Of a DNA stretch of 5,187 nucleotides, positions 1 to 5,187 are shown one piece after another (position 1 is the first letter of the stretch; every line of letters starts with the position of its first letter). The stretch spans positions 1 through 5,187 of the forward strand of contig JAHELH010000191.1 of the NCBI GenBank assembly GCA_024644285.1, read 5' to 3'. A model generated the notes under the pieces. That model saw only the letters and a list, made by a program, of their open reading frames with translations. It was not told the DNA's origin and made no database searches. The translations under genes were made by a program, and so were the position numbers. Source of the stretch: Paracoccaceae bacterium (GTDB lineage Bacteria > Pseudomonadota > Alphaproteobacteria > Rhodobacterales > Rhodobacteraceae).

Positions 1-126
1 GACAGCGGCAACCAGGCCGGCAAGACCAACGTCATCAGCGCGCAGTATCTCGCCAACCGCAAGATCGCCACGGCAGTGCAGACCGAGGCCGGGAACCTGC
101 GGGTGATCGGATGGCGGGGCCCGTAG
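1..126 (+). CDS. C-terminal fragment of an unrecognised protein (5' end outside the window)
   Basis: Frame 1 is open from the first base and ends in TAG at 124-126, giving 41 residues that start DSGNQAGKTN and end LRVIGWRGP. Codon third positions are mostly G or C, as in the clear genes nearby, which supports real coding sequence. The tail looks like alternating polar and hydrophobic residues (about residues 21-38), suggesting a closing beta strand, but there is no motif I can assign to a family. It converges on the minus-strand gene that ends at 240, with a 113-bp gap. Function unknown; too little is visible for more. Confidence 0.6.
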   Translation, partial: DSGNQAGKTNVISAQYLANRKIATAVQTEAGNLRVIGWRGP

Positions 127-239
127 AGCGCCACGTGCGGCAGGTGCGATGGAGCGCCCGCCGCAGCCCTTGAATTGACCGGCGGCCGACGCCGCGAGGA
201 ATTGGACGCGCGATCGGCGAGGGTCCCGGTGCGCCTGCC

Positions 240-926
240 TCAGGGCGACGATGTCGCGGTCAGGACGAGGTTCAGGCCGCCATCCGGGCGCGTGAAGAAT
301 TTCGCGGAATGGACCTTTTTGCGTGCGCCGGGCAGCTGTGCCAGCAGCTCGTCGACGATTTGATCCAGGTTCTCCCCGGCAGCGTGGATGAAGGCGGCGT
401 TGGCCTCGCGGTAGAAATCCGCCTGGCCGAGCAGCGCCTTGTGCAGTCCCTCGGTGACCTGACTGTCGGCGGGCGCACGGATCTGGAAACGCGCCTCCGA
501 TGTGCCCGGCAGAATGAATGGCACGACGTCGAGCTTCAGCGGGAAGGTGGCATGGTAGATCATGTTGCGCCGGGTGCGGGTCACGGTTTCGCACTTGAAG
601 CCCCGGCAGACCGGCTCGGTGAATTTCACGCATTGCCAGCGCGTCATCGTCAGATCGGCGCTGAGTTCGGCGCGAGTGCCCTCGCCGCCGTCGAGCGCGA
701 CGTTGGCGGCGGTGAAGGTGTCGCCGCAGGTATTGGCGGCATAGTCCCTGGCAAGCGTCGCCACCAGCCGTCTTTCCAGCGACGCCAGGTCGGCGGCGAG
801 TTGGGTCTGCGGGCTTTGACCCCGCATGATCGGCGCGATCTCGATCGCTTCGAGCGTCAGAAGGGCCTGGCCCGCCGCCGCGAAGGGCGATGCCAGAAGC
901 AGGGCGATGACCGGCCAGATGCGCAT
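240..926 (-). CDS. Predicted exported protein with four cysteines, function unknown
   Basis: The product is 228 aa. Residues 1-21 look like a Sec signal peptide: Arg2, a hydrophobic core (about residues 4-16) and an AAAGQA end, with cleavage probably near residue 18 or 21. The mature part has exactly four cysteines (67, 99, 107, 112), all in one central segment. The even number and close spacing suggest two disulfides in the periplasm (inference). A basic stretch TRTRR (116-120) follows, then a segment of beta character (about 122-150) and a likely helical region (about 156-198) before a short strand-like C terminus. I recognise no enzyme motif, lipobox or anchor. The ATG at 926-924 overlaps the upstream gene's TGA by one base (TGATG), so translation is probably coupled and the two proteins may act together. 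The Shine-Dalgarno sequence is weak, which fits coupling. Gene call good; function unassigned. Confidence 0.82.
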   Translation of the reverse strand: MRIWPVIALLLASPFAAAGQALLTLEAIEIAPIMRGQSPQTQLAADLASLERRLVATLARDYAANTCGDTFTAANVALDGGEGTRAELSADLTMTRWQCVKFTEPVCRGFKCETVTRTRRNMIYHATFPLKLDVVPFILPGTSEARFQIRAPADSQVTEGLHKALLGQADFYREANAAFIHAAGENLDQIVDELLAQLPGARKKVHSAKFFTRPDGGLNLVLTATSSP

Positions 927-1924
927 CAGAGCTTGGCCTGAGGGGTCACGGTCAGCGTCACGAAGAGGCTGACGACGAATTCCTGATCCGCCGTGACCTC
1001 GGGGTTCTTGTCGGAATCCACCCGGGCCTCGCCGGCGTCGTTCAGGAACACCGCGACGCTGTGCCGATCACGGCCCGGCTGCACCTGAAACGTCGTCCTG
1101 AGAACATTCGATTCCGGCGGATCGCCAAGGTCGATGGCGGTGTCTGGATAAAGTGTGGCCTGCACCAGGCGATGCCCGTTCTCGTCGGCGACGAATCCGA
1201 CGCCGGGTTCCTGTCGGTGCGCCAGGACCCGGACGATCAGCTCGACCTGATCGCCGCCGTTGGCGCGGAACGGGATGACGAGGGGCGAGAAATCGGTGAA
1301 GGCGATGGTAAGGCCGTTTCCGCCGCCAGGCTGCTCGGCGTTTTCGGGAGGCTTGGTGCAGGCGTTCGACATCGCCTGGACGGCGCCGGGCGCCGCGTCG
1401 GAGCTGACACGCAGCAATTCGCGCATCTCGGGCTCTGACAGCATCAGGCAGGCGACCGAGCCGATCGGAACCCGGTGCTTGAGATATGTGCGCGAGCCGG
1501 AATAGGTCAACGTGCCGTGCTTGGCGGCGATGTCGTAGAGGAACTGCTTGGTCACATCGTTGGTCTGCAGGTGCGATTTGACCTGCTCGTGGATCTCGGT
1601 GTTGAGCGGAGACACGCGGTCTGCATCGCTGCGCCCGCGCTGCAGGGTCAGCGCCAGCGCACGGTCCGACAAGAGCACGTTGGAATGAACGATGCGCGGG
1701 ATCTCCGGCTCGTCCATCCAGAGCGACGCCAGCCACCCGGTCGCCACGATGAGGATGCCGACGCCGCTGCCGATGACGGTGCCGCGTTTCCAGAACGGTT
1801 TCGATCTTGCGTCGATGCCGCGTTCGATGCGCCCGATGCGCTCGGTCAGGTCATCGAGCCTGTGATCGAAACGCAGGAATGTCTCGACGGAATCGCTGTG
1901 CGGGTCATGGCGTGGGTCGGTCAT
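926..1924 (-). CDS. Predicted single-pass inner-membrane protein with a large periplasmic domain, function unknown
   Basis: The product is 332 aa. Residues 1-47 are hydrophilic; about 14-38 form a charged amphipathic stretch (FLRFDHRLDDLTERIGRIER) that could be a short coiled coil. Basic residues around WKRG (45-48) precede one hydrophobic segment, about 49-70, so by the positive-inside rule the N terminus should be cytoplasmic and residues 71-332 periplasmic. The periplasmic part has an alpha/beta-looking first half (about 75-185), a Pro/Gly-rich linker (about 192-204) and a second half rich in predicted beta strands (about 205-330), perhaps a beta sandwich. Two cysteines (159, 189) could pair. 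No catalytic motif is apparent. It is first in a two-gene operon and overlaps the exported 228-aa protein at TGATG, suggesting the two form an envelope complex or sensor (inference). The start is the first Met after the AT-rich intergenic region; its Shine-Dalgarno sequence is poor (a GGGG run about 7 nt upstream). Confidence 0.8.
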   Translation of the reverse strand: MTDPRHDPHSDSVETFLRFDHRLDDLTERIGRIERGIDARSKPFWKRGTVIGSGVGILIVATGWLASLWMDEPEIPRIVHSNVLLSDRALALTLQRGRSDADRVSPLNTEIHEQVKSHLQTNDVTKQFLYDIAAKHGTLTYSGSRTYLKHRVPIGSVACLMLSEPEMRELLRVSSDAAPGAVQAMSNACTKPPENAEQPGGGNGLTIAFTDFSPLVIPFRANGGDQVELIVRVLAHRQEPGVGFVADENGHRLVQATLYPDTAIDLGDPPESNVLRTTFQVQPGRDRHSVAVFLNDAGEARVDSDKNPEVTADQEFVVSLFVTLTVTPQAKL

Positions 1925-1941
1925 GGGACACCCCAGGGGAA

Positions 1942-1970
1942 TTGATACGGTCAGTCAATGATTCAAGCAA
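1942..1970 (-). promoter_or_regulatory. Candidate sigma70-type promoter for the minus-strand envelope operon
   Basis: Read on the minus strand, TTGCTT (1970-1965) and TATCAA (1947-1942) are separated by 17 bp. The -10 box matches the consensus at 4 of 6 positions and the -35 at 3 of 6. It lies in the most AT-rich part of the window, directly upstream of the gene starting at 1924. The predicted transcript would have only about 11 nt of leader, which is short and lowers confidence. Confidence 0.3.
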
Positions 1971-1981
1971 TTGTGACACAA
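1971..1981. promoter_or_regulatory. Perfect 11-bp palindrome in the divergent control region (possible operator)
   Basis: TTGTG-A-CACAA is an exact inverted repeat around a central A. It abuts the -35 of the candidate minus-strand promoter. A looser dyad, TTGA-N9-TCAA (1942-1958), overlaps the -10 of the same promoter. Paired dyads between divergent genes are typical of repressor or activator sites, but the cognate regulator cannot be named. The FNR consensus (TTGAT-N4-ATCAA) is not matched. Confidence 0.3.
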
Positions 1982-2008
1982 CCTTAGCACGATGGCCGCC
2001 GATTGACC

Positions 2009-2073
2009 AACCGGCGACGTAGAACCGGCGCGACCGGCAAGATTGTCGTGGACAAGGCGGGCGGCTTGCCGGT
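2009..2073 (+). repeat. Repeat-rich nadD leader: three ACCGGC copies and a nested stem-loop
   Basis: ACCGGC occurs at 2010-2015, 2024-2029 and 2033-2038; the first two lie within the 8-bp direct repeat AACCGGCG (2009-2016 and 2023-2030). The third copy belongs to ACCGGCAAG (2033-2041), the exact reverse complement of CTTGCCGGT (2065-2073), giving a 9-bp stem. Inside its loop is a second hairpin, TTGTC-GTG-GACAA (2043-2055). The single downstream arm GCCGGTT (2068-2074) could instead pair with either earlier AACCGGC, so the pairings are mutually exclusive. No T-run follows, so this is not an intrinsic terminator. It lies 39 bp before the nadD ATG. Whether it acts as an RNA leader, as operator repeats, or not at all is unknown. 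Confidence 0.45.
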
Positions 2074-2112
2074 TAGGTGGCGGAACGAATACGGGCCACA
2101 CCGGAGACCGCG

Positions 2113-2715
2113 ATGCGCCACGGCTACCCGGCGGCGAGGGCGGGACAGAAGATCGGATTGCTCGGCGGATCGTTCGATCCGGCGCATGGCGGTCATGTGC
2201 ACATCACGCGACAAGCGCTGAAGCGGTTCGCGCTGGACCGGGTCTGGTGGCTGATCAGCCCGGGCAACCCTCTGAAGCGCGACAGCCCGGCCGCGCTGGA
2301 CCGCCGGGTCGCCGCGGCACGGGCGGTCATGTCGCATCCGCGGGTACGGGTCACGGCGGTCGAGGCGCGGCTTGGCACGCGGTTCACATCGGAGACGCTG
2401 GCGCGGCTGCTGGAGCTTTATCCCGGCGTGCGCTTTGTCTGGCTGATGGGCGCCGACAACCTGGCGCAACTGCACCAGTGGCAGAATTGGCGGTGGATCA
2501 TGGACAATGTGCCCGTGGGCGTGATCGCCCGGCCGGGCGACCGGAATGCCGCGCGCGGGTCGACGGCGGCGGACATCTACCGCGCGCACCGGCTGCGCGG
2601 GCGGATGAGCCGGTTGTTGCCGGATCTGGAACCGCCGGTCTGGTGTTTCGTTAACGTTCCGATGGTAAATATCTCGTCAAGCGAGATCAGAGCGCGTGGC
2701 GAATGGATTCGCTAG
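2113..2715 (+). CDS. nadD: Nicotinate-nucleotide adenylyltransferase
   Basis: This cytoplasmic enzyme joins nicotinate mononucleotide and ATP to make nicotinate adenine dinucleotide plus pyrophosphate, the penultimate step of NAD synthesis. The 200-aa product has the expected nucleotidyltransferase motifs: GGSFDPAHGGH at 18-28, whose His25 and His28 form the HxGH ATP-binding motif; LMGADNL at 111-117, the usual substrate-pocket signature; and ISSSEIR at 187-193, the C-terminal ISSTxIR-type phosphate-binding motif. Length is normal for the family. I chose the ATG at 2113 because GGAG (2103-2106) sits 6 nt upstream; an in-frame GTG at 2077 would add 12 residues before the conserved region and has no good ribosome binding site. 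dacB follows after 35 bp, suggesting one transcript. The rsfS and rlmH genes often linked to nadD are not downstream here. Confidence 0.97.
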   Translation: MRHGYPAARAGQKIGLLGGSFDPAHGGHVHITRQALKRFALDRVWWLISPGNPLKRDSPAALDRRVAAARAVMSHPRVRVTAVEARLGTRFTSETLARLLELYPGVRFVWLMGADNLAQLHQWQNWRWIMDNVPVGVIARPGDRNAARGSTAADIYRAHRLRGRMSRLLPDLEPPVWCFVNVPMVNISSSEIRARGEWIR

Positions 2716-2750
2716 GCTGTACCGTGCGATTGGAGAGGTAAATTCGAGGT

Positions 2751-4259
2751 ATGGATTCCGAGGGTCGACCGGTGAGGGTATCACGCCGTCTTCTGCTGGG
2801 CGGGTTGCTGGGCAGCGTCGCGAGCCAGGCATTTGCCAATGCGCCGCTGCGCTCGCTCCGCCCGGTTCCGCGCGATGCGGCGCTGGCGCGCGGCGCGGTC
2901 CGGCCGGCCACGGACCTGGTGGCCGAGGCCCGGCTGAGCGGCAAGGTGGCCTTTGCGGTGGCCGATGCCGAGACCGGCGAGATCATCGAGACGCGGAATC
3001 CAGTACTGGCGATGCCGCCGGCCAGCGTCACCAAGGCGGTCACGGCGCTTTACGCGCTGGACCGGCTGGGTCCGGATTTCCGGTTCCGCACACAATTGAT
3101 CGGGACCGGGCCGCTGGTGAATGGCAAGCTGAAGGGCGACCTGGTGCTGGCGGGCGGCGGCGATCCGACGCTGGACAGCGACGCGCTGGGCGATCTTGCG
3201 GGGCGGCTGAAGGAGGCCGGGCTGCGCGAGATCGAGGGCCGGTTCCTGATCTCGGCAAGCAGCCTGCCCGCGATATTCTCCATCGATCCCGAACAGCCCG
3301 ACCACATGGGCTATAACCCGGCAGTGTCGGGGCTGAACCTGAACTACAACCGCGTGCATTTCGAATGGAAGCGCGCCGGTGGCGGCGGCTACGACGTGTC
3401 GATGGACGCGCGCGCGCGCCGCTACAGCCCCGCGGTGGGCATCTCGCGGATGCAGATCGTGGACCGCCGGGTGCCGGTCTATACCTATGCCGATACCGGG
3501 GGCACCGACGACTGGACGGTGGCGCGGCGCGCGCTGGGTTCGGGCGGCAGCCGCTGGCTGCCGGTGCGCAAGCCCGAGCTTTACGCGGCAGAGGTGTTCC
3601 AGACGCTGGCACGGTCGCACGGGATCGTGCTGCCGCGAGCGGAGGTCATCGGCGAAACGCCCGCGGGCGAGGTCTTGGCCGAGCAGACGAGCGCGCCGCT
3701 GCGCGACATGTTGCGGTCCATGCTGAAATGGTCGACCAACCTGATCGCCGAAGTGGCCGGGCTGACCGCGACGCATGCCGACGGGAAGGGTGTGCGGACG
3801 CTGGCGGAATCGGCGGCCGAGATGAGCCGGTGGGCCAAGGAAAAGCTGGGCGCGCGCAAGGCGGCCTTCGTGGATCATTCCGGTTTGGGCGACCAGTCCC
3901 GGATGGCTGCGACCGACATGGTGCGGGCGCTGGTCCGGGTGCGCGAGGCTGGGGTTCTGGCGCCGATCCTGAAGCCGTTTCCAATGCGGAACAAGAATTA
4001 CGAGGTGGTGCAGAACCACCCGGTGAAGGTTCGGGCCAAGACCGGCACGCTGAATTTTGTAAGCACGCTGGCTGGTTATGTCACAAGACCCGACGGGCGC
4101 GACCTGGCCTTTGCCATCTTCACCTCGGATCTGTCGCTGCGTGAGGCGATCGCCCCCGACGACCGCGACGTGCCGGATGGCAGCCGGGCCTGGGGCCGGC
4201 GCTCGCGGCACCTGCAGATGCGGTTGTTGGAGCGCTGGGGGAAACTGCCGGCGGCCTAG
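2751..4259 (+). CDS. dacB: D-alanyl-D-alanine carboxypeptidase/endopeptidase, PBP4 type (peptidase family S13)
   Basis: A periplasmic penicillin-binding protein that removes the terminal D-Ala from peptidoglycan stem peptides and cuts D-Ala-mDAP cross-links (family knowledge). All three active-site motifs are present: SVTK at 92-95 (nucleophile Ser92, Lys95), STN at 328-330 and KTG at 430-432. GGGDPTL (135-141) and DHSGLG (375-380) are also typical of S13 enzymes. The 502-aa length is near the family norm, with the usual long insert between the first two motifs. Residues 11-29 form a signal peptide, SRRLLLGG leading to an AFA end; the twin Arg followed by hydrophobic residues resembles a Tat motif, though Sec export is equally possible. 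The start is uncertain: ATG 2751 has GGAGAGG 12 nt upstream and a GAGG only 1 nt away, whereas in-frame GTG 2772 has GAGGG (2760-2764) at 7 nt and would give 495 aa with a more typical signal peptide. Its stop overlaps that of the convergent TerB-family gene. Confidence 0.95.
   Translation: MDSEGRPVRVSRRLLLGGLLGSVASQAFANAPLRSLRPVPRDAALARGAVRPATDLVAEARLSGKVAFAVADAETGEIIETRNPVLAMPPASVTKAVTALYALDRLGPDFRFRTQLIGTGPLVNGKLKGDLVLAGGGDPTLDSDALGDLAGRLKEAGLREIEGRFLISASSLPAIFSIDPEQPDHMGYNPAVSGLNLNYNRVHFEWKRAGGGGYDVSMDARARRYSPAVGISRMQIVDRRVPVYTYADTGGTDDWTVARRALGSGGSRWLPVRKPELYAAEVFQTLARSHGIVLPRAEVIGETPAGEVLAEQTSAPLRDMLRSMLKWSTNLIAEVAGLTATHADGKGVRTLAESAAEMSRWAKEKLGARKAAFVDHSGLGDQSRMAATDMVRALVRVREAGVLAPILKPFPMRNKNYEVVQNHPVKVRAKTGTLNFVSTLAGYVTRPDGRDLAFAIFTSDLSLREAIAPDDRDVPDGSRAWGRRSRHLQMRLLERWGKLPAA
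2760..2774 (+). promoter_or_regulatory. Ribosome binding site supporting an alternative GTG start for dacB
   Basis: GAGGG at 2760-2764 lies 7 nt before an in-frame GTG at 2772-2774. This spacing is better than that of any Shine-Dalgarno sequence before the ATG at 2751. Using the GTG removes seven polar residues before the twin-Arg signal peptide. Confidence 0.45.
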
Positions 4260-4678
4260 ACGGTCTGATGGCGCGCGCGCGCCCCGCGTTCGATGGCGGC
4301 GGCGTGCAGGCGGTCGATGCTGAGCTCGTAGCGGATTTCGGCCAGAAGGTTCAATTCCTGTTCGCCCAGCCGGCCATCGGAGGCGGCGACGTCGCAGGCC
4401 AGGGCGTAGGCGGTCTCGTAGAGCTTCTCCGGAAGGTTTTCGCGGATCAGCCCGAACAGGGCGTCGAGCCCGTCCTCTTCGGCGAAGAGGTCGAACACGG
4501 TTTCGGACACGCGCTTGAGCCGGTCCTTGTCGTAGTCGGCGAAGACCGGCAGGTGATCGACAATGGCCTCGATGCTGACCAGCTCCGATGTGCGGATGTT
4601 CTCGTCCGACGCCGAGATCGCGATCATCACCGCGACGAGGGTGTCCTGCGGCGACATGGACAGGGATGTGTCGATCAA
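4256..4678 (-). CDS. TerB-family (tellurite-resistance-like) helical protein
   Basis: The product is 140 aa from a TTG start at 4678, or 133 aa from the ATG at 4657. In ATG numbering, two similar acidic helical units are visible: SASDENIRTSEL (15-26) and ACDVAASDGRLGEQELNLL (87-105). The second carries the DGxLxxxE pattern typical of TerB-like all-helical domains, thought to bind metal ions. There is no signal peptide or membrane segment, so it should be cytoplasmic. The real function of orphan TerB proteins is unknown; no other ter gene (terC, terD, terZ) is in the window, so the name should not be read as tellurite resistance. I prefer TTG because AGGA lies 7 nt upstream, while the ATG has no Shine-Dalgarno sequence; TTG adds the residues (M)IDTSLS. 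The minus frame stays open further upstream, but that stretch crosses the divergent spacer and lysS and is not part of the gene. It is convergent with dacB and divergent from lysS. Confidence 0.78.
   Translation of the reverse strand: MIDTSLSMSPQDTLVAVMIAISASDENIRTSELVSIEAIVDHLPVFADYDKDRLKRVSETVFDLFAEEDGLDALFGLIRENLPEKLYETAYALACDVAASDGRLGEQELNLLAEIRYELSIDRLHAAAIERGARARHQTV
4474..4490. repeat. Near-perfect palindrome inside the TerB-family gene
   Basis: CCTCTTCG-G-CGAAGAGG is an exact dyad around one central base; as RNA it can fold into a 7-bp stem with a 3-nt loop. After one T/T mismatch, two more outer positions also pair (4471-4472 with 4492-4493). It encodes LFAEE on the minus strand, so codon content may explain it. 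No T-run follows on either strand. Confidence 0.4.
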
Positions 4679-4711
4679 GGCGTGTTCCTGACGCGGCAAT
4701 TGTGCAGGTGC

Positions 4712-4740
4712 AGAATATTGACGCGGGGGCGCGCGGGCAA
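4712..4740 (-). promoter_or_regulatory. Candidate sigma70-type promoter for the TerB-family gene
   Basis: On the minus strand, TTGCCC (4740-4735) and TATTCT (4717-4712) are 17 bp apart; each box matches the consensus at 4 of 6 positions. Transcription would begin near 4705, leaving about 27 nt of leader that contains the AGGA ribosome binding site before TTG 4678. This geometry supports the TTG start. Confidence 0.4.
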
Positions 4741-4746
4741 TAGGTA
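4718..4746 (+). promoter_or_regulatory. Candidate promoter for lysS
   Basis: TTGACG (4718-4723) is a good -35 box, 17 bp before TAGGTA (4741-4746), a poor -10 (2 of 6). Weak -10 boxes are common in GC-rich alphaproteobacteria. The leader would be about 43 nt. This promoter lies over the TerB-family promoter in the opposite direction, so the two may compete. Confidence 0.3.
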
Positions 4747-4795
4747 GCGGCGTCCCCGTGGGCGTGACCCGTCCCGAGCCTCCGGAAGAACCGAC

Positions 4796-5187
4796 ATGAC
4801 CAGCACGCGCGAATTGGCGATGACGTCCAAGGCCTGGCCCTTCGAGGAAGCGCGGCGGCTGGTCAAACGCTACGAAAAGGCGCCGCCCGAGAAGGGGTTC
4901 GTGCTGTTCGAGACAGGCTATGGTCCGAGCGGGCTGCCGCATATCGGGACCTTCGGCGAAGTGCTGCGCACGACGATGGTGCGCCGTGCCTTCGAGATCC
5001 TGTCGGACATCCCGACGCGGCTCTACTGCTTTTCCGACGACATGGATGGCTTGCGCAAGGTGCCTGACAACGTGCCGCAGCCCGAGATGCTGGCCGAACA
5101 CTTGCAGCGGCCGCTGACCCGGGTGCCGGACCCGTTCGGGACGCACGAGAGCTTCGGGCACCACAACAACGCCATGCTGCGGCGGTT
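4796..5187 (+). CDS. lysS: Lysyl-tRNA synthetase, class I (N-terminal part, truncated by the window edge)
   Basis: This cytoplasmic enzyme charges tRNA-Lys with lysine using ATP. The frame is open from ATG 4796 to the window end, giving 130 residues of a protein usually a little over 500 aa. GYGPSGLPHIGT (41-52) contains the HIGH-type ATP-binding motif of class I synthetases (HIGT, 49-52) in the form characteristic of class I LysRS; FSDDMDGLRKVP (79-90) and the DPFGTHESFGHHNNAM region (112-127) are also typical. Many bacteria use the unrelated class II LysRS; class I is the archaeal type also found in alphaproteobacteria and spirochaetes. GGAA (4784-4787), 8 nt upstream, supports the ATG at 4796 over a second Met at codon 9. 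The KMSKS-type loop and anticodon-binding domain lie beyond the window. The 3' end is missing only because of the window boundary. Confidence 0.95.
   Translation, partial: MTSTRELAMTSKAWPFEEARRLVKRYEKAPPEKGFVLFETGYGPSGLPHIGTFGEVLRTTMVRRAFEILSDIPTRLYCFSDDMDGLRKVPDNVPQPEMLAEHLQRPLTRVPDPFGTHESFGHHNNAMLRR

Noticed and set aside
127..239. Possible terminator in the convergent gap, with a GCGGC-CGAC-GCCGC hairpin at about 183-197
   Set aside because: The stem is 5 bp with no T-tract on either strand; GC-rich DNA gives such hairpins by chance.
309..941. 210-codon plus-strand open frame opposite the exported protein gene
   Set aside because: The minus-strand frame has a convincing signal peptide and TGATG coupling with its neighbour; the plus-strand product has no comparable support.
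1475..1945. 156-codon plus-strand open frame opposite the membrane protein gene
   Set aside because: It overlaps the N-terminal half of a gene with a clear transmembrane segment and the candidate promoter; it has no good ribosome binding site and a shadow-like composition.
2043..2654. 203-codon plus-strand open frame overlapping nadD in another frame
   Set aside because: nadD is unambiguous by motif. The alternative product is Gly/Ala/Arg-rich and lacks any motif.
2671..2687. Inverted repeat ATCTCG-TCAAG-CGAGAT near the end of nadD, considered as a terminator
   Set aside because: It encodes the conserved ISSSEIR motif, the stem is only 6 bp, and no T-run follows.
2781..4211. 476-codon open frame on the minus strand opposite dacB
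   Set aside because: dacB has all three S13 motifs over the same DNA. The antisense product is Arg/His/Pro/Gln-rich with no domain pattern, as expected from a GC-rich shadow frame.
4271..4282. Alternating GC run (and a similar one near 3407-3419) as possible Z-DNA or a simple repeat
   Set aside because: Short and inside coding sequence with Ala/Arg codons; expected at this base composition.
4679..5164. Upstream extension of the TerB-family frame to 5164 on the minus strand
   Set aside because: It runs antisense through the certain lysS coding region and across the spacer; the extra residues have shadow-like composition. The real gene begins at 4678 or 4657.

Overview
The window is GC-rich, with strong codon-position bias that leaves long open frames opposite real genes. 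Its gene content fits an alphaproteobacterium, most likely of the Rhodobacteraceae/Roseobacter group: nadD next to a DacB/PBP4-type peptidase, a TerB-family protein, and a bacterial class I lysyl-tRNA synthetase. The taxonomic call is inferred from family resemblance and gene order, without a database search.

Layout. Positions 1-126 hold the last 41 codons of an unrecognised plus-strand gene. Positions 127-239 are a short convergent gap without an obvious intrinsic terminator. Positions 240-1924 (minus strand) carry two unrecognised envelope genes joined by a TGATG stop/start overlap: a bitopic inner-membrane protein of 332 aa, then an exported 228-aa protein with four cysteines. Positions 1925-2112 form a divergent control region, with an AT-rich palindromic half (about 1940-1985) and a half near nadD that contains nested inverted repeats. 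On the plus strand follow nadD (2113-2715) and, 35 bp on, dacB (2751-4259). dacB converges on a minus-strand TerB-family gene (4256-4678), and the two share a CTAG that gives both stop codons. A 117-bp divergent spacer then leads to the 5' part of lysS (4796 to window end), which is cut by the window edge.

Functional reading. Most of the window is housekeeping: NAD biosynthesis (NadD), peptidoglycan trimming (DacB) and translation (class I LysRS). nadD and dacB probably share a transcript because of their spacing, but their biochemistry is unrelated. The least explained part is the two-gene envelope operon at 240-1924, for which I recognise no family. It, together with the repeat-rich leader of nadD, is the best candidate here for something undescribed. 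I see no mobile element, CRISPR array, rRNA, tRNA or phage gene.
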